Assembly: GCA_023229795.1 (NCBI GenBank)
Contig: JALNYP010000060.1
Coordinates: 1 to 25,716 of the forward strand
Length of the DNA stretch: 25,716 nt
Direction: 5' to 3'
DNA from: Syntrophobacterales bacterium
GTDB lineage: Bacteria > Desulfobacterota > Desulfobaccia > Desulfobaccales > 0-14-0-80-60-11
Shown here: in pieces, positions 1 to 6,926 of the stretch
Numbering within the stretch: position 1 is the first letter of the stretch
Layout of the letters: each line of letters opens with the position of its first letter
Program-made: the position numbers and the translations under genes
Notes under the pieces: generated by a model
What the model was told of the DNA's origin: nothing
Seen by the model: only the letters and a program-made list of their open reading frames with translations
Database searches by the model: none

Positions 1-1
1 C

Positions 2-217
2 GCCGCGGTGGCGGGAATGGACACCTTTAGGGTGATGTTCTTCGTCCTGACCTTCTTCACCATCGGCATGGTGTCCAATTTCAAAAAGCTCTGGGAAGAA
101 GGCATCGGCAAGCTGGCCTTGGTTTACGTGATCTGCCTCTTCGGATTCATCATCTGGGTGGGTCTGCTGATCTCGTGGATTTTCTTCCACGGGGTCCATC
201 CGCCGGTGGTCGGCTAA
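2..217 (+). CDS. Putative sulfate exporter (YeiH/PSE family), C-terminal fragment
   Basis: The reading frame is open from the left edge of the window, so only the last 71 residues are seen. They carry two hydrophobic segments separated by the stretch SNFKKLWEEGIGKLALVYV, and end in a membrane segment rich in F, W and I followed by HGVHPPVVG. This resembles the C-terminus of YeiH-type 'putative sulfate exporter' membrane proteins as found in sulfate-reducing bacteria. Family assignment is by recalled similarity to that C-terminus; the transported substrate is not established by sequence. The next gene starts 19 bases downstream behind a strong ribosome binding site, so the two are probably co-transcribed up to the terminator near 500. 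Confidence 0.6.
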   Translation, partial: AAVAGMDTFRVMFFVLTFFTIGMVSNFKKLWEEGIGKLALVYVICLFGFIIWVGLLISWIFFHGVHPPVVG

Positions 218-236
218 TTTGCCAAAGGAGGAAATT

Positions 237-446
237 ATGGCTGAAGAAATTAAATTACCACCCGAAGAAGAACCGGTGTTGCCGCCAGCGGAAGAAGCTA
301 AGTTGATTGATGAATTGCGGAAGATGGAATATGAGCCGCTCCTGCCCATCGAGAAAAAGCTCATCGGCTGGAGCATCGGCATCGGGGTGGTCTCCCTGGG
401 CTTCCTGGTCTGGGTCAGTTACACCTTCTTCCCCGGCGGCCATTAA
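237..446 (+). CDS. Small single-pass membrane protein, unknown function
   Basis: A 69-residue protein. The ATG at 237 is chosen because AAAGGAGG lies at 224-231 with ideal spacing; a TTG in frame at 219 lies before that site and is unlikely. Residues 1-40 are strongly acidic and proline-rich (PPEEEPVLPP). Residues about 45-67 form one membrane segment (LIGWSIGIGVVSLGFLVWVSYTFF), and the protein ends GGH. It probably sits in the inner membrane with a short tail beyond the segment. It follows the sulfate-exporter-like gene and precedes a terminator, so it may be an accessory subunit of that transporter. I recognise no family and assign no function. Confidence 0.7.
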   Translation: MAEEIKLPPEEEPVLPPAEEAKLIDELRKMEYEPLLPIEKKLIGWSIGIGVVSLGFLVWVSYTFFPGGH

Positions 447-464
447 GCCGGGCCGTTAACCCGT

Positions 465-503
465 AAAAAAAGCCCCGGGAGGCAATCGGCCCGGGGCTTT
501 TTT
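465..503 (+). terminator. Rho-independent terminator
   Basis: Arms AGCCCCGGG (471-479) and CCCGGGGCT (490-498) are perfectly complementary and are followed by a T run to 503; an A run precedes the left arm. It closes the exporter/small-protein unit and may act weakly on the other strand too. Confidence 0.9.
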
Positions 504-533
504 GGTTCAGCATTACCCCCAAGGTCTTGGTTC

Positions 534-593
534 GGTGGCACAGCCTTTCCAGGCTGTGGCGAAAATTGCCCAGGCTGGAAAGCCTGGGCCACC
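534..593. repeat. Imperfect inverted repeat (GGTGG...CCACC hairpin)
   Basis: GGTGGCACAGCCTTTCCAG starting at 534 is mirrored by CTGGAAAGCCTGGGCCACC ending at 593, and each half contains its own smaller palindrome (CAGCCTttccAGGCTG; CAGGCTggaaAGCCTG). There is no T run, so it is not a terminator. The arrangement recalls the hairpin at 10915-10950 (GGTG...AGGCTT-AAGCCT...CACC), which suggests a dispersed palindromic repeat. The rest of 504-719 shows no gene. Confidence 0.6.
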
Positions 594-719
594 AAATCTT
601 TTAAATCCACTGCTTACTGACTAATGGGTAAGGTTCAGTCTTGAGGAGACAGGGCAGAGGGAGGGGTGAAAAGTTTTACCCAGCCACCCAGAGCACCGGG
701 GGTCCCGGTGTCTTTGGAG

Positions 720-1535
720 CTATTCTATTCCCCGGGCCAGCACCGTAAACCACATATTCTCGTGCCGGGTCTCCACTTCCCTGAGTGGCGTTTCTTTGAG
801 GCGCGTCAGAAAAACCTCCAACTGCGTCCCCAGGATGCCGGAGAAGATATACCAGGGCTTGCTGAGAAACTCGGGGATGGCCAGGAGGTCCGAGAGCACG
901 TCCAGGTGGATGTTGGCCAGGACCAGGCCGGCGGGCAGGTGGGCGAAATCGCGCACATCGGCCTGTAGCAGGTGAACCTGGGACCGGCGCTGATTGTGCT
1001 TGAGGTTTCTGGCCGCGGTGAGCACCGCCAGTTCGTTGTATTCCACCGCGATCACCCGTTCGCTCCCCAGGGCCAGCGCGGCCAGGGTCAGAATCCCGGT
1101 CCCGGTGCCCAGGTCCAGGACCCGGCGGGGCGTCTCGTCGTCGTACACCCGGCGCATCAGCTCCAGACAGCGGCGGGTGGTGGGGTGGTAGCCGGACCCG
1201 AAGGCCAGGCCCGGCTCCATGCGGATGACCAGTTCCCCCGGCCCGGGGGCCGGGGTCTCCCACACCGGGCAGAGATGAAACCCTGCCATGGAGGTGGCTT
1301 GCAGGGGCTGGCCCGCCTCCCAGTCGGAGTAATTCATGACGTTTTCGGAGGAATAGCGGGCGTCGGTGAGGGTGGCCACCCAGGCCTTCACCGCTGCTTC
1401 CCTGGGGCTCCCGAAAAAGAGGTAAGAATGACCCCCCTCCCGCCAGCAACCCAGGAAATCCTCCCCGGTGAGGGCCTCCGGCGGATAGACCCGGCCCTCG
1501 ATTTCATAGATAAAGAGTTTTTCCGGCGGCGGCAT
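720..1535 (-). CDS. prmA: Ribosomal protein L11 methyltransferase (PrmA-like)
   Basis: A 271-residue SAM-dependent methyltransferase. The SAM loop DLGTGTGIL is at about 141-149. The preceding PrmA signature reads PGLAFGSGYHPTT (about 108-120) in place of the usual FGTGxHxTT. The acidic ribose-binding strand is VIAVEYNELAV, and the catalytic-region motif is LANIHLDVL (about 205), where PrmA usually has NILA. PrmA trimethylates L11 of the large ribosomal subunit in the cytoplasm. The protein is slightly shorter than typical PrmA (about 290), mainly in the N-terminal L11-recognition domain, so another substrate is possible. The ATG at 1535 has AGGA eight bases upstream. It appears to be transcribed alone. 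Confidence 0.8.
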   Translation of the reverse strand: MPPPEKLFIYEIEGRVYPPEALTGEDFLGCWREGGHSYLFFGSPREAAVKAWVATLTDARYSSENVMNYSDWEAGQPLQATSMAGFHLCPVWETPAPGPGELVIRMEPGLAFGSGYHPTTRRCLELMRRVYDDETPRRVLDLGTGTGILTLAALALGSERVIAVEYNELAVLTAARNLKHNQRRSQVHLLQADVRDFAHLPAGLVLANIHLDVLSDLLAIPEFLSKPWYIFSGILGTQLEVFLTRLKETPLREVETRHENMWFTVLARGIE

Positions 1536-1565
1536 GGTAAAAATCCTGATAGCATGTCTATAAAG

Positions 1566-1590
1566 AAAAACGGCTCGCAGGCCGTTTTGG
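1566..1590 (-). terminator. Rho-independent terminator, minus strand
   Basis: AAAACGGC (1567-1574) and GCCGTTTT (1581-1588) form a perfect 8-bp stem with a 6-base loop. On the minus strand the stem is followed by TTTTTC. It lies 20 bases after the end of the AT-rich gene pair and separates it from prmA. A shorter T run also follows on the plus strand. Confidence 0.8.
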
Positions 1591-1609
1591 GCAAGTAATT
1601 TAAAGAAGA

Positions 1610-1993
1610 TTATTTATTTTGGGGTGGGACGTTCGGAACCTGAGGTCCTTGTGGTTTAGTCACTGCTTTAACATAATCGGAAAAGGCTTGCATTTGGGCC
1701 TGCATACTAGATTGATGGTAATTGAACTGGTTCTGCATGGTCCAAGTAAAGTAACCAACCACCGTAAAGAATAAGGTAGCCAAAACAAGAAAGGTTCCCA
1801 AAATCCAATATTTTAGGCCATCGATTTTCCGGCTTTGGTCTTTTATATCTGACCGGATTTCCTTAACATCCGCTTCAATCTTTGCGAATCGAACATCTAA
1901 ATATTGTCCGAAATAGGAATCCATCGGTGGTTCTCCGCCCGAATCCGAGACGAGGCCGCTATCTGGTTTAATTTTAATGACTTTCTCACCCAT
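1610..1993 (-). CDS. Small membrane-anchored coiled-coil protein, unknown
   Basis: A 127-residue protein. The ATG at 1993 is preferred; an in-frame TTG at 1999 overlaps the upstream stop. In order: a polar N-terminus (1-35), a charged heptad-like segment RFAKIEADVKEIRSDIKDQSRKIDGL suited to a coiled coil (about 35-60), one membrane segment YWILGTFLVLATLFFTVVGYFTW (about 62-85), and a Q/M-rich then proline-rich tail ending VPNVPPQNK. The topology suggests a membrane-anchored oligomeric protein. The gene follows the zinc-ribbon gene with a two-base gap, so they form a translationally coupled pair. Base composition is AT-richer than prmA or leuD, suggesting acquisition. No function recognised. 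Confidence 0.7.
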   Translation of the reverse strand: MGEKVIKIKPDSGLVSDSGGEPPMDSYFGQYLDVRFAKIEADVKEIRSDIKDQSRKIDGLKYWILGTFLVLATLFFTVVGYFTWTMQNQFNYHQSSMQAQMQAFSDYVKAVTKPQGPQVPNVPPQNK

Positions 1994-1995
1994 TG

Positions 1996-2265
1996 TCAAA
2001 CGCGCCTAAATTGAGGAGTGATTTTCAAAGGTGCCATAGCGTGTTGCCGCATGTAACCACAATTATCACAGACCAGCACAATATAATTTAATGAACGCCG
2101 GCCGGATGGAGCTAATGCTTCTGGAAGACCTGGGGATCTTCCCCAAGGAATAAATTCTTGCTTAAAATCGCCATTTAATAAGGTAAAACCGTCATGCCCA
2201 CAGGCTGGACAAGGCTTTGTGGCTTTTTTATCCTTGAGTATTTGGATGATTTCTTCAGAAGTCAT
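1996..2265 (-). CDS. Small zinc-ribbon-like protein, unknown
   Basis: An 89-residue protein with two CxxC pairs, CPAC (19-22) and CDNC (66-69), spaced like a zinc ribbon with a long insert that carries a basic, polar loop. A ligated zinc ion is predicted; the partner is unknown. The start at 2265 is supported by GGAGAGGAAAG just upstream. It is the first gene of the AT-rich pair and reads divergently from leuD, so the roughly 175-base spacer must hold promoters both ways. Similar short 'CPxCG...CDNCG' proteins occur next to small membrane proteins in accessory regions, but I do not recognise a named family. Confidence 0.65.
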   Translation of the reverse strand: MTSEEIIQILKDKKATKPCPACGHDGFTLLNGDFKQEFIPWGRSPGLPEALAPSGRRSLNYIVLVCDNCGYMRQHAMAPLKITPQFRRV

Positions 2266-2372
2266 ACCGTTCTTTCCTCTCCATTTTCATGCCACGGACA
2301 AGAAATTCTGTCAATAATTTATGCTAAGAAATTCAGAAATTAAAATGATCTACTCCCCGCGCCACAAGCCCC

Positions 2373-2402
2373 TTGAAATTGCCCAAAACTTCAGGTTAAT
2401 AT
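2373..2402 (+). promoter_or_regulatory. Sigma-70-type promoter of leuD-leuB
   Basis: TTGAAA (2373-2378), an 18-base spacer, then TAATAT (2397-2402) predict transcription from about 2409 and a leader of about 30 bases before the leuD ATG at 2441. This placement argues against the longer reading frame that opens at 2321. Confidence 0.55.
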
Positions 2403-2440
2403 TATTAATTCAGCCCATTGGCTACCAAAGGAAGGTCAGT

Positions 2441-2944
2441 ATGGAACTCAAAGGGAAAGTACACAAGTTCGGCGATGATATCAACACCGATGAGATCATT
2501 CCGGCCCGGTACCTGAACACCTCCGATGCCCAGGAACTGGCCAAGCACGCCATGGAAGATGCGGACCCGGAGTTCGTCAACAAGATGAAGCCCGGGGATT
2601 TCATCGTGGCCGGCAAAAATTTCGGCTGCGGCTCCTCCCGGGAGCATGCCCCCATCGCGCTCAAGGCCGCGGGGCTCTCCGGGGTGATCGCCCCCAGTTT
2701 CGCCCGGATCTTCTACCGCAACGCCTTTAACATGGGCCTGCCCATTTTTGAATCCGATGAGGCCGCGGCCGCGCTGGCAAACGGCCAGGAGATCATTGTG
2801 GATATGGACACCGGGGTCATCACCGACCTGACCACCGGGAAGAAATATGCCAGCCGGGCCATTCCTCCCTTCATGCAGGAACTGCTGGCCGACGGCGGCC
2901 TGATGGCCTTTGTGAAAAAGCAATTGGAGGCGAAATCAGCATGA
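2441..2944 (+). CDS. leuD: 3-isopropylmalate dehydratase small subunit
   Basis: A 167-residue protein of the short LeuD/HacB type. It begins MELKGKVHKFGDDINTDEIIPARYL and carries the signature GKNFGCGSSREHAP at 58-71, which forms the substrate-recognition loop of the swivel domain. With LeuC it isomerises 2-isopropylmalate to 3-isopropylmalate in leucine synthesis. The ATG at 2441 is chosen because AAAGGAAGG lies just upstream and the family starts here. leuB follows with a four-base overlap. leuC, which usually sits immediately upstream, is not in this window: the upstream neighbours are divergent AT-rich genes. A close relative, homoaconitase/citraconate-type small subunit, cannot be excluded, but the leuB coupling favours leucine. 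Confidence 0.92.
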   Translation: MELKGKVHKFGDDINTDEIIPARYLNTSDAQELAKHAMEDADPEFVNKMKPGDFIVAGKNFGCGSSREHAPIALKAAGLSGVIAPSFARIFYRNAFNMGLPIFESDEAAAALANGQEIIVDMDTGVITDLTTGKKYASRAIPPFMQELLADGGLMAFVKKQLEAKSA

Positions 2945-4008
2945 GATCGTATAACGTTGCAGTCATCCCCGGGGACGGCACCGGCCCGGAAGTAGTGGCC
3001 GAAGGCCTCAAAGTGCTCAAAGCCGTGGCGGGTCCCGGCGGCTTTACCCTGAACTATACGCCTTACGACCTGGGCGGCGCGCGCTACATGCGCACCGGCG
3101 AAACCCTGCCGGACTCGGTCATCGAAGAACTGCGGCAGTTCCAGGCCATCTATCTGGGGGCCATCGGCCACCCGGACGTGCCCCCCGGCATCCTCGAAAA
3201 GGGCATCCTCCTGAAGGCCCGGTTCGCCCTGGACCAGTATATCAATTTGCGGCCCGTGGTCCTGTATCCCGGGGTGGACACGCCTTTGAAGGACAAGGGC
3301 CCCGCGGACATCGATTTCATGGTGGTGCGGGAAAACACCGAGGGCCTCTACGCCGGGGCTGGCGGCTTCCTGAAATACGGCACCCCGGACGAAGTCGCGG
3401 TCCAGGAGTCCATCAACACCCGCAAGGGCGTGGATCGCTGCCTGAAATTCGCCTTCGAGCTGACCCGGAAACGCAACCGCGCCAAGAAGCTCACCCTGGT
3501 GGCCAAGACCAACGTCCTGACCTTTGCGTCCAACCTGTGGTTCCGGGCCTTTGAGGCCATGGCGGTCCAATACCCGGACGTGACCACCGACTACGCCCAC
3601 GTGGACGCCACCTGCATGTGGTTTGTCAAAAACCCCGAGTGGTTCGACGTGGTGGTCACGGACAACCTGTTCGGCGACATTATCACCGACCTGGGGGCCA
3701 TGATCCAGGGCGGCATGGGCGTGGCCGCGGGCGGTAACATCAATCCCGAAGGGGTCTCCATGTTCGAGCCCATCGGCGGCTCGGCTCCTAAATATACCGG
3801 CCAAAATGTGGTCAATCCGCTGGCGGCCATCGGCGCGGCTCAGTTGCTGCTGGAACAACTGGGCGAAAGCAAAGCCGCGGTCGCGGTGGAAGCCGCCATC
3901 AAGCGGACTGCCGCCAACGACATGGTTAGCATGGCCGCGGGCAAGATGGGCCTGTCCACCAGCCAGGTGGGCGACAAAGTGGCCCAATACGCCGCGGAGT
4001 TGGTATAA
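2941..4008 (+). CDS. leuB: 3-isopropylmalate dehydrogenase
   Basis: A 355-residue member of the isocitrate/isopropylmalate dehydrogenase family. The nucleotide-site N-terminus is VAVIPGDGTGPEV (6-18). VRENTEGLYAG is at 129-139. The metal-binding aspartates lie in VVTDNLFGDIITDLGAMIQGG (about 238-258), and EPIGGSAPKYTG follows. The enzyme oxidatively decarboxylates 3-isopropylmalate to 2-oxoisocaproate with NAD+ in the cytoplasm. The ATG overlaps the leuD stop (ATGA), so the two are translationally coupled. The class is the tartrate/isopropylmalate-type short form; activity on related malates is possible, but the leuD partner makes leucine synthesis the best reading. A heptamer repeat begins two bases after the stop codon. 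Confidence 0.92.
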   Translation: MRSYNVAVIPGDGTGPEVVAEGLKVLKAVAGPGGFTLNYTPYDLGGARYMRTGETLPDSVIEELRQFQAIYLGAIGHPDVPPGILEKGILLKARFALDQYINLRPVVLYPGVDTPLKDKGPADIDFMVVRENTEGLYAGAGGFLKYGTPDEVAVQESINTRKGVDRCLKFAFELTRKRNRAKKLTLVAKTNVLTFASNLWFRAFEAMAVQYPDVTTDYAHVDATCMWFVKNPEWFDVVVTDNLFGDIITDLGAMIQGGMGVAAGGNINPEGVSMFEPIGGSAPKYTGQNVVNPLAAIGAAQLLLEQLGESKAAVAVEAAIKRTAANDMVSMAAGKMGLSTSQVGDKVAQYAAELV

Positions 4009-4010
4009 TT

Positions 4011-4102
4011 CCTGTCAGCATTAGCATCTAGCTTTTAGCAAGAGCGCCCAACCATGTGTTTCCTAATTGCTAATTGCTAACAGCTAACTGCTAACAGCTA
4101 TC
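4011..4102. repeat. Inverted heptamer arrays, gene-less (leuB-asd spacer)
   Basis: The left arm, 4011-4042, is built from degenerate TTAGCAT/TTAGCAA-type units on the plus strand. The right arm, 4062-4102, has units such as AATTGCT and AACTGCT, the reverse complement of AGCAATT and AGCAGTT. The arms therefore face each other across about 20 bases and could form a long hairpin. The motif is shared with the arrays at 5145, 10793 and 14484. asd starts 20 bases after the right arm. Confidence 0.7.
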
Positions 4103-4121
4103 TTCCCAGGAGATTTGTTCT

Positions 4122-5147
4122 ATGGGTGGCACATATAAAGTCGCGGTAGTCGGGGCCACCGGCGCGGTGGGGCAGCAGATGGTGGCCTGTTTGGAGGAAA
4201 GAAACTTTCCGGTGGCGGAACTGGTGCCCCTGGCATCCGAGCGCTCCATCGGCCGCACCGTATCCTATAAGGGCCGGGAGATCCCGGTGCAGGTGCTGAC
4301 TCCGGATTCCTTTGCAGGCGTCGAGATCGCCCTTTTTTCGGCCGGCGGCAGCATCAGCCAGGAGTACGGCCCCATCGCGGCCCGGGCCGGCGCGGTGGTG
4401 GTGGACAATTCTAGCGCCTGGCGCATGGACCCGGAAGTCCCCCTGGTGGTCCCGGAAGTCAACCCCCAGGACATCGGGCTCTATCCCAAGACGGGAATCA
4501 TCGCCAACCCCAACTGCTCCACTATTCAGATGGTGGTGGCTTTGAAACCCTTGCACGATGCGGCCCGGATCAAGCGGGTGGTGGTATCCACCTACCAGGC
4601 GGTGTCCGGCACCGGCCAGAAGGCGGTGGACGAACTGGCGGAACAGGTGCGAGCCCTGTTGTCCTGTCAGGACGCCAAGAATAAGGTTTATCCCCACCGC
4701 ATCGCCTTCAATTGTTTGCCCCATATTGACGTCTTCCTGGAAAACGGCTACACCAAGGAAGAAATGAAGATGGTCAACGAGACCCAGAAGATCATGGGGG
4801 ACGACACCATCCAGGTGACCGCCACCACGGTGCGGGTGCCGGTGTTCTACGGACATTCGGAAGCGGTGAATATCGAGACGGCCCGCAAGCTTACCCCGGT
4901 GGAGGCCCGGGACATTTTGGCCCATGCCCCGGGGGTGAAGGTGGTGGACGACCCGCTCAAAAACCGGTACCCCATGCCCATAGACGCCGCGGGTCAGGAC
5001 CTTACCCTGGTGGGCCGTATCCGGGAAGACTTCAGCATCGACAACGGCCTGAATTTCTGGGTGGTAGCCGACAATCTGCGCAAAGGCGCGGCCACGAACG
5101 CGGTACAGATCGCGGAGATCCTCATCCGGGATTATTTGAGAAAATAG
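4122..5147 (+). CDS. asd: Aspartate-semialdehyde dehydrogenase
   Basis: A 341-residue protein with the Rossmann start YKVAVVGATGAVGQQM (5-20), the active-site cysteine C132 in NPNCSTIQ, the substrate region with SGTGQKAVDEL, and the dimerisation-domain motif VRVPVFYGHSEAVNIE. It reduces aspartyl-4-phosphate to aspartate semialdehyde with NADPH, the branch point to lysine, threonine and methionine. Length is normal for the bacterial USG-1/ASADH type. AGGAGA lies eight bases before the ATG. Its TAG stop codon is the first triplet of the heptamer array that follows (TAGCAGT), so the array begins exactly at the end of the coding sequence. Confidence 0.95.
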   Translation: MGGTYKVAVVGATGAVGQQMVACLEERNFPVAELVPLASERSIGRTVSYKGREIPVQVLTPDSFAGVEIALFSAGGSISQEYGPIAARAGAVVVDNSSAWRMDPEVPLVVPEVNPQDIGLYPKTGIIANPNCSTIQMVVALKPLHDAARIKRVVVSTYQAVSGTGQKAVDELAEQVRALLSCQDAKNKVYPHRIAFNCLPHIDVFLENGYTKEEMKMVNETQKIMGDDTIQVTATTVRVPVFYGHSEAVNIETARKLTPVEARDILAHAPGVKVVDDPLKNRYPMPIDAAGQDLTLVGRIREDFSIDNGLNFWVVADNLRKGAATNAVQIAEILIRDYLRK

Positions 5148-5235
5148 CAGTTAGCAGTTAGCGGTTAGCAGTTAGCAGTTAGCCAAAGAGAATAAAGCTG
5201 ATAGCTGGCTGCTGAAAACTAACGGTTGACCGCTA
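5145..5235. repeat. Inverted heptamer arrays, gene-less (asd-rsmD spacer)
   Basis: The left arm, 5145-5184, is five near-identical units TAGCAGT (the third is TAGCGGT) plus a partial. The right arm, 5198-5235, has degenerate period-7 units (CTGATAG, CTGGCTG, CTGAAAA, CTAACGG, TTGACCG) in the opposite orientation. Only 13 bases separate them. The left arm is far better conserved than the right, as if one side had been homogenised or expanded recently. Confidence 0.75.
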
Positions 5236-5253
5236 TTCCAAGGGAGTAGCGGT

Positions 5254-5817
5254 TTGCGCATCATTGCCGGCGACTTAAAAGGCCGGCGTCTCGCCCCGGT
5301 TCGGGGCGGGATGCGGCCCACCGCGGCCAAGGTTCGGGAGGCGGTCTTTAATATCCTGGGGGCCGCAGTGGCCGGGGTGAAGGTCCTGGACCTCTTTGCC
5401 GGGACCGGCGCCCTGGGCATCGAGGCCTTGAGCCGGGGCGCGGCCGCGGCGGTCTTTGTCGAAGACCACCCCCAGTCCCTCAAGGTACTGCGCCGCAACC
5501 TCGATGATTTGGGCCTGCTGGAGCGCGCCGCGGTCTGGGCCCTGCCGGTGGCCGCAGCTTTGAAAAAACTGGCCGGTCGGGGCGAATGTTTCGGCCTGGC
5601 TTTCCTGGACCCCCCCTACGGCGGCGAAGTGGCGGCCGTGGCCGTGGCCGCCCTGGCCTCCTTGAACCTGCTGGCGCCCGGGGCCCGGGTCGTGGTGGAG
5701 CACAGCCGCCGGGAGACCCTGCCTGAGGCCTGCGGCCGGCTGCGGCGCCACGAGGTGCGCCGCTATGGCGACACCCAGGTGGCTATCTATCTCTTTGAAG
5801 AACAGGAGCAGACCTGA
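5254..5817 (+). CDS. rsmD: 16S rRNA (guanine-966-N2)-methyltransferase
   Basis: A 187-residue protein starting MRIIAGDLKGRRL, the usual RsmD N-terminus, from a TTG at 5254 with AAGGGAG upstream. RPTAAKVREAVFNIL (21-35) is the RsmD-specific segment. The SAM loop is DLFAGTGALGIEALSRG (46-62) and the catalytic FLDPPYGG is at about 117-124. It methylates G966 of 16S rRNA on the assembled small subunit. It is followed three bases later by coaD, the common rsmD-coaD arrangement. The first coding bases begin about 18 bases after the end of the heptamer array, so the ribosome binding site is just clear of it. Confidence 0.93.
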   Translation: MRIIAGDLKGRRLAPVRGGMRPTAAKVREAVFNILGAAVAGVKVLDLFAGTGALGIEALSRGAAAAVFVEDHPQSLKVLRRNLDDLGLLERAAVWALPVAAALKKLAGRGECFGLAFLDPPYGGEVAAVAVAALASLNLLAPGARVVVEHSRRETLPEACGRLRRHEVRRYGDTQVAIYLFEEQEQT

Positions 5818-5820
5818 CCG

Positions 5821-6306
5821 ATGCCTGATATCGCGGTTTATCCCGGCTCTTTCGACCCCATCACCAACGGCCATCTGGATCTGATCCAGCGGGCCTTAAA
5901 GATCTTCGACCGGATCATCGTGGCGGTGGCCACCAATGCCTTCAAAAAATCCCTGTTTACCATCGAAGAACGCATGGAGATGTGCCGGGTCTCTCTGGCG
6001 GAGTTCCCCCAGGTTTCCGTGGATACCTTTGAGGGACTGCTGGTCAAATACGCCAGGCGTCAAAATGTCCGGGCCATCCTGCGGGGTTTAAGGGCGGTCA
6101 CTGATTTCGAGTATGAATTTCAATTGGCCATGATGAACCGCCGGTTGGAACCGGAAATTGAAACGGTCTTCCTCATGACCGGCCTGCGCTGGGTCTTCTT
6201 GAGTTCCAGCATCCTCAAAGAGGCCGCGGTGCATGGCGGCGACATCGAAGGCATGGTGCCGGAAATTGTCTTTCACCGGCTGAGAGCCAAATTCGGTTTG
6301 GAGTAA
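5821..6306 (+). CDS. coaD: Phosphopantetheine adenylyltransferase
   Basis: A 161-residue protein of normal CoaD length. The nucleotidyltransferase start YPGSFDPITNGHLDLIQRA contains the TxGH motif at 15-18. RGLRAVTDFEYEFQLAMMNRRL is the substrate-binding and hexamer-contact region, and the second ATP motif reads FLSSSILKE (usually ISSSxVKE). It transfers AMP to 4'-phosphopantetheine, the penultimate step of coenzyme A synthesis. It is co-transcribed with rsmD (three-base gap). The DUF3842 gene follows after 12 bases. Confidence 0.95.
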   Translation: MPDIAVYPGSFDPITNGHLDLIQRALKIFDRIIVAVATNAFKKSLFTIEERMEMCRVSLAEFPQVSVDTFEGLLVKYARRQNVRAILRGLRAVTDFEYEFQLAMMNRRLEPEIETVFLMTGLRWVFLSSSILKEAAVHGGDIEGMVPEIVFHRLRAKFGLE

Positions 6307-6318
6307 AAGGCGGAACCT

Positions 6319-6738
6319 GTGCGAATCTGCGTTATCGACGGCCAGGGGGGCGGCATCGGCGCCGCGCTCATCAAGCGTTTGAAAGAGGTCTATGGGGAGC
6401 AGCATGAGGTCATCGCCCTGGGCACCAACGCGGTGGCCACCGCCCAGATGATGAAGGCCCGGGCCAACCGGGGGGCCAGCGGGGAAAACGCCATTGTCCG
6501 CACCGTGGCCACCGCCGACGTCATCCTGGGCAGCCTGTCCATTGTCCTGGCCAACGCCATGATGGGGGAAGTGACCCCTAAGATAGCCGAAGCCATTGCC
6601 TCGGCCCCGGCCCGGAAAATTTTGCTGCCCTTAACCCAGGAGGCGGTGGAGATCGTCGGCCTGATACCCGAACCCCTCCCCCACCTGGTGGAAAAGATCG
6701 TGAGCCAGAAGTTAAAGGAGATCATCGACCATGTGTGA
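6319..6738 (+). CDS. DUF3842 family protein
   Basis: A 139-residue protein beginning RICVIDGQGGGIGAALIKRL, a glycine-rich loop of Rossmann type, followed by EVIALGTNAVATAQMMKARANRGASGENAI and the segment ILPLTQEAVEIVGL. This pattern matches DUF3842, a small family common in anaerobes and of unknown function. The start is GTG at 6319 with AGGCGGA upstream. It overlaps the next gene, a CooT-type protein, by eight bases, which indicates tight coupling. The glycine-rich loop suggests nucleotide or dinucleotide binding. Pairing with a nickel-binding CooT homologue hints at a role in nickel or cofactor handling, but that is inference from adjacency only. Confidence 0.8.
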   Translation: MRICVIDGQGGGIGAALIKRLKEVYGEQHEVIALGTNAVATAQMMKARANRGASGENAIVRTVATADVILGSLSIVLANAMMGEVTPKIAEAIASAPARKILLPLTQEAVEIVGLIPEPLPHLVEKIVSQKLKEIIDHV

Positions 6739-6919
6739 AGCGACCGCATACCTGTTGAAAGATGGTGAAGAAGAACTGGTTCTCAAAGATGTGGACGTCA
6801 TCGAACCCGATGGCGACAACGTCAGGATCGTCAATATCTTCGGCGAGCAGAAGGTGCTAAAGGCGGCCATCCACAGCCTGAACCTGATTAATCACAAGGT
6901 CATTTTAGTGGCGAAGTAA
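6731..6919 (+). CDS. CooT family nickel-binding protein
   Basis: A 62-residue protein starting MCEATAYLLKDGEEELVLKDVDVIEPDGD, with the conserved Met-Cys N-terminus of CooT. In CooT that cysteine (C2) at the dimer interface binds nickel. The remainder predicts a small beta-barrel-like fold (VRIVNIFGEQKVLKAAIHSLNLINHKVILV). CooT was described as a nickel protein of the carbon monoxide dehydrogenase system; small homologues occur widely in sulfate reducers and methanogens away from CODH genes, and their role is unsettled. The gene overlaps DUF3842 by eight bases and is the last of the plus-strand run. No CODH gene is visible here. Confidence 0.85.
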   Translation: MCEATAYLLKDGEEELVLKDVDVIEPDGDNVRIVNIFGEQKVLKAAIHSLNLINHKVILVAK

Positions 6920-6926
6920 AGAGACC

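Noticed and set aside
676..1449. 257-residue minus-strand reading frame overlapping prmA
   Set aside because: Alternative frame of prmA with P/G/R-rich low-complexity sequence; prmA itself has the SAM-binding motifs.
2321..2440. Longer N-terminus for leuD
   Set aside because: The extra 40 residues match no LeuD, and a good promoter lies inside this stretch with a proper ribosome binding site before 2441.
2713..3987. Long 424-residue minus-strand reading frame
   Set aside because: It lies opposite leuB and leuD, which have clear family motifs; its H/G/R-rich composition is typical of antisense frames in GC-rich genes.
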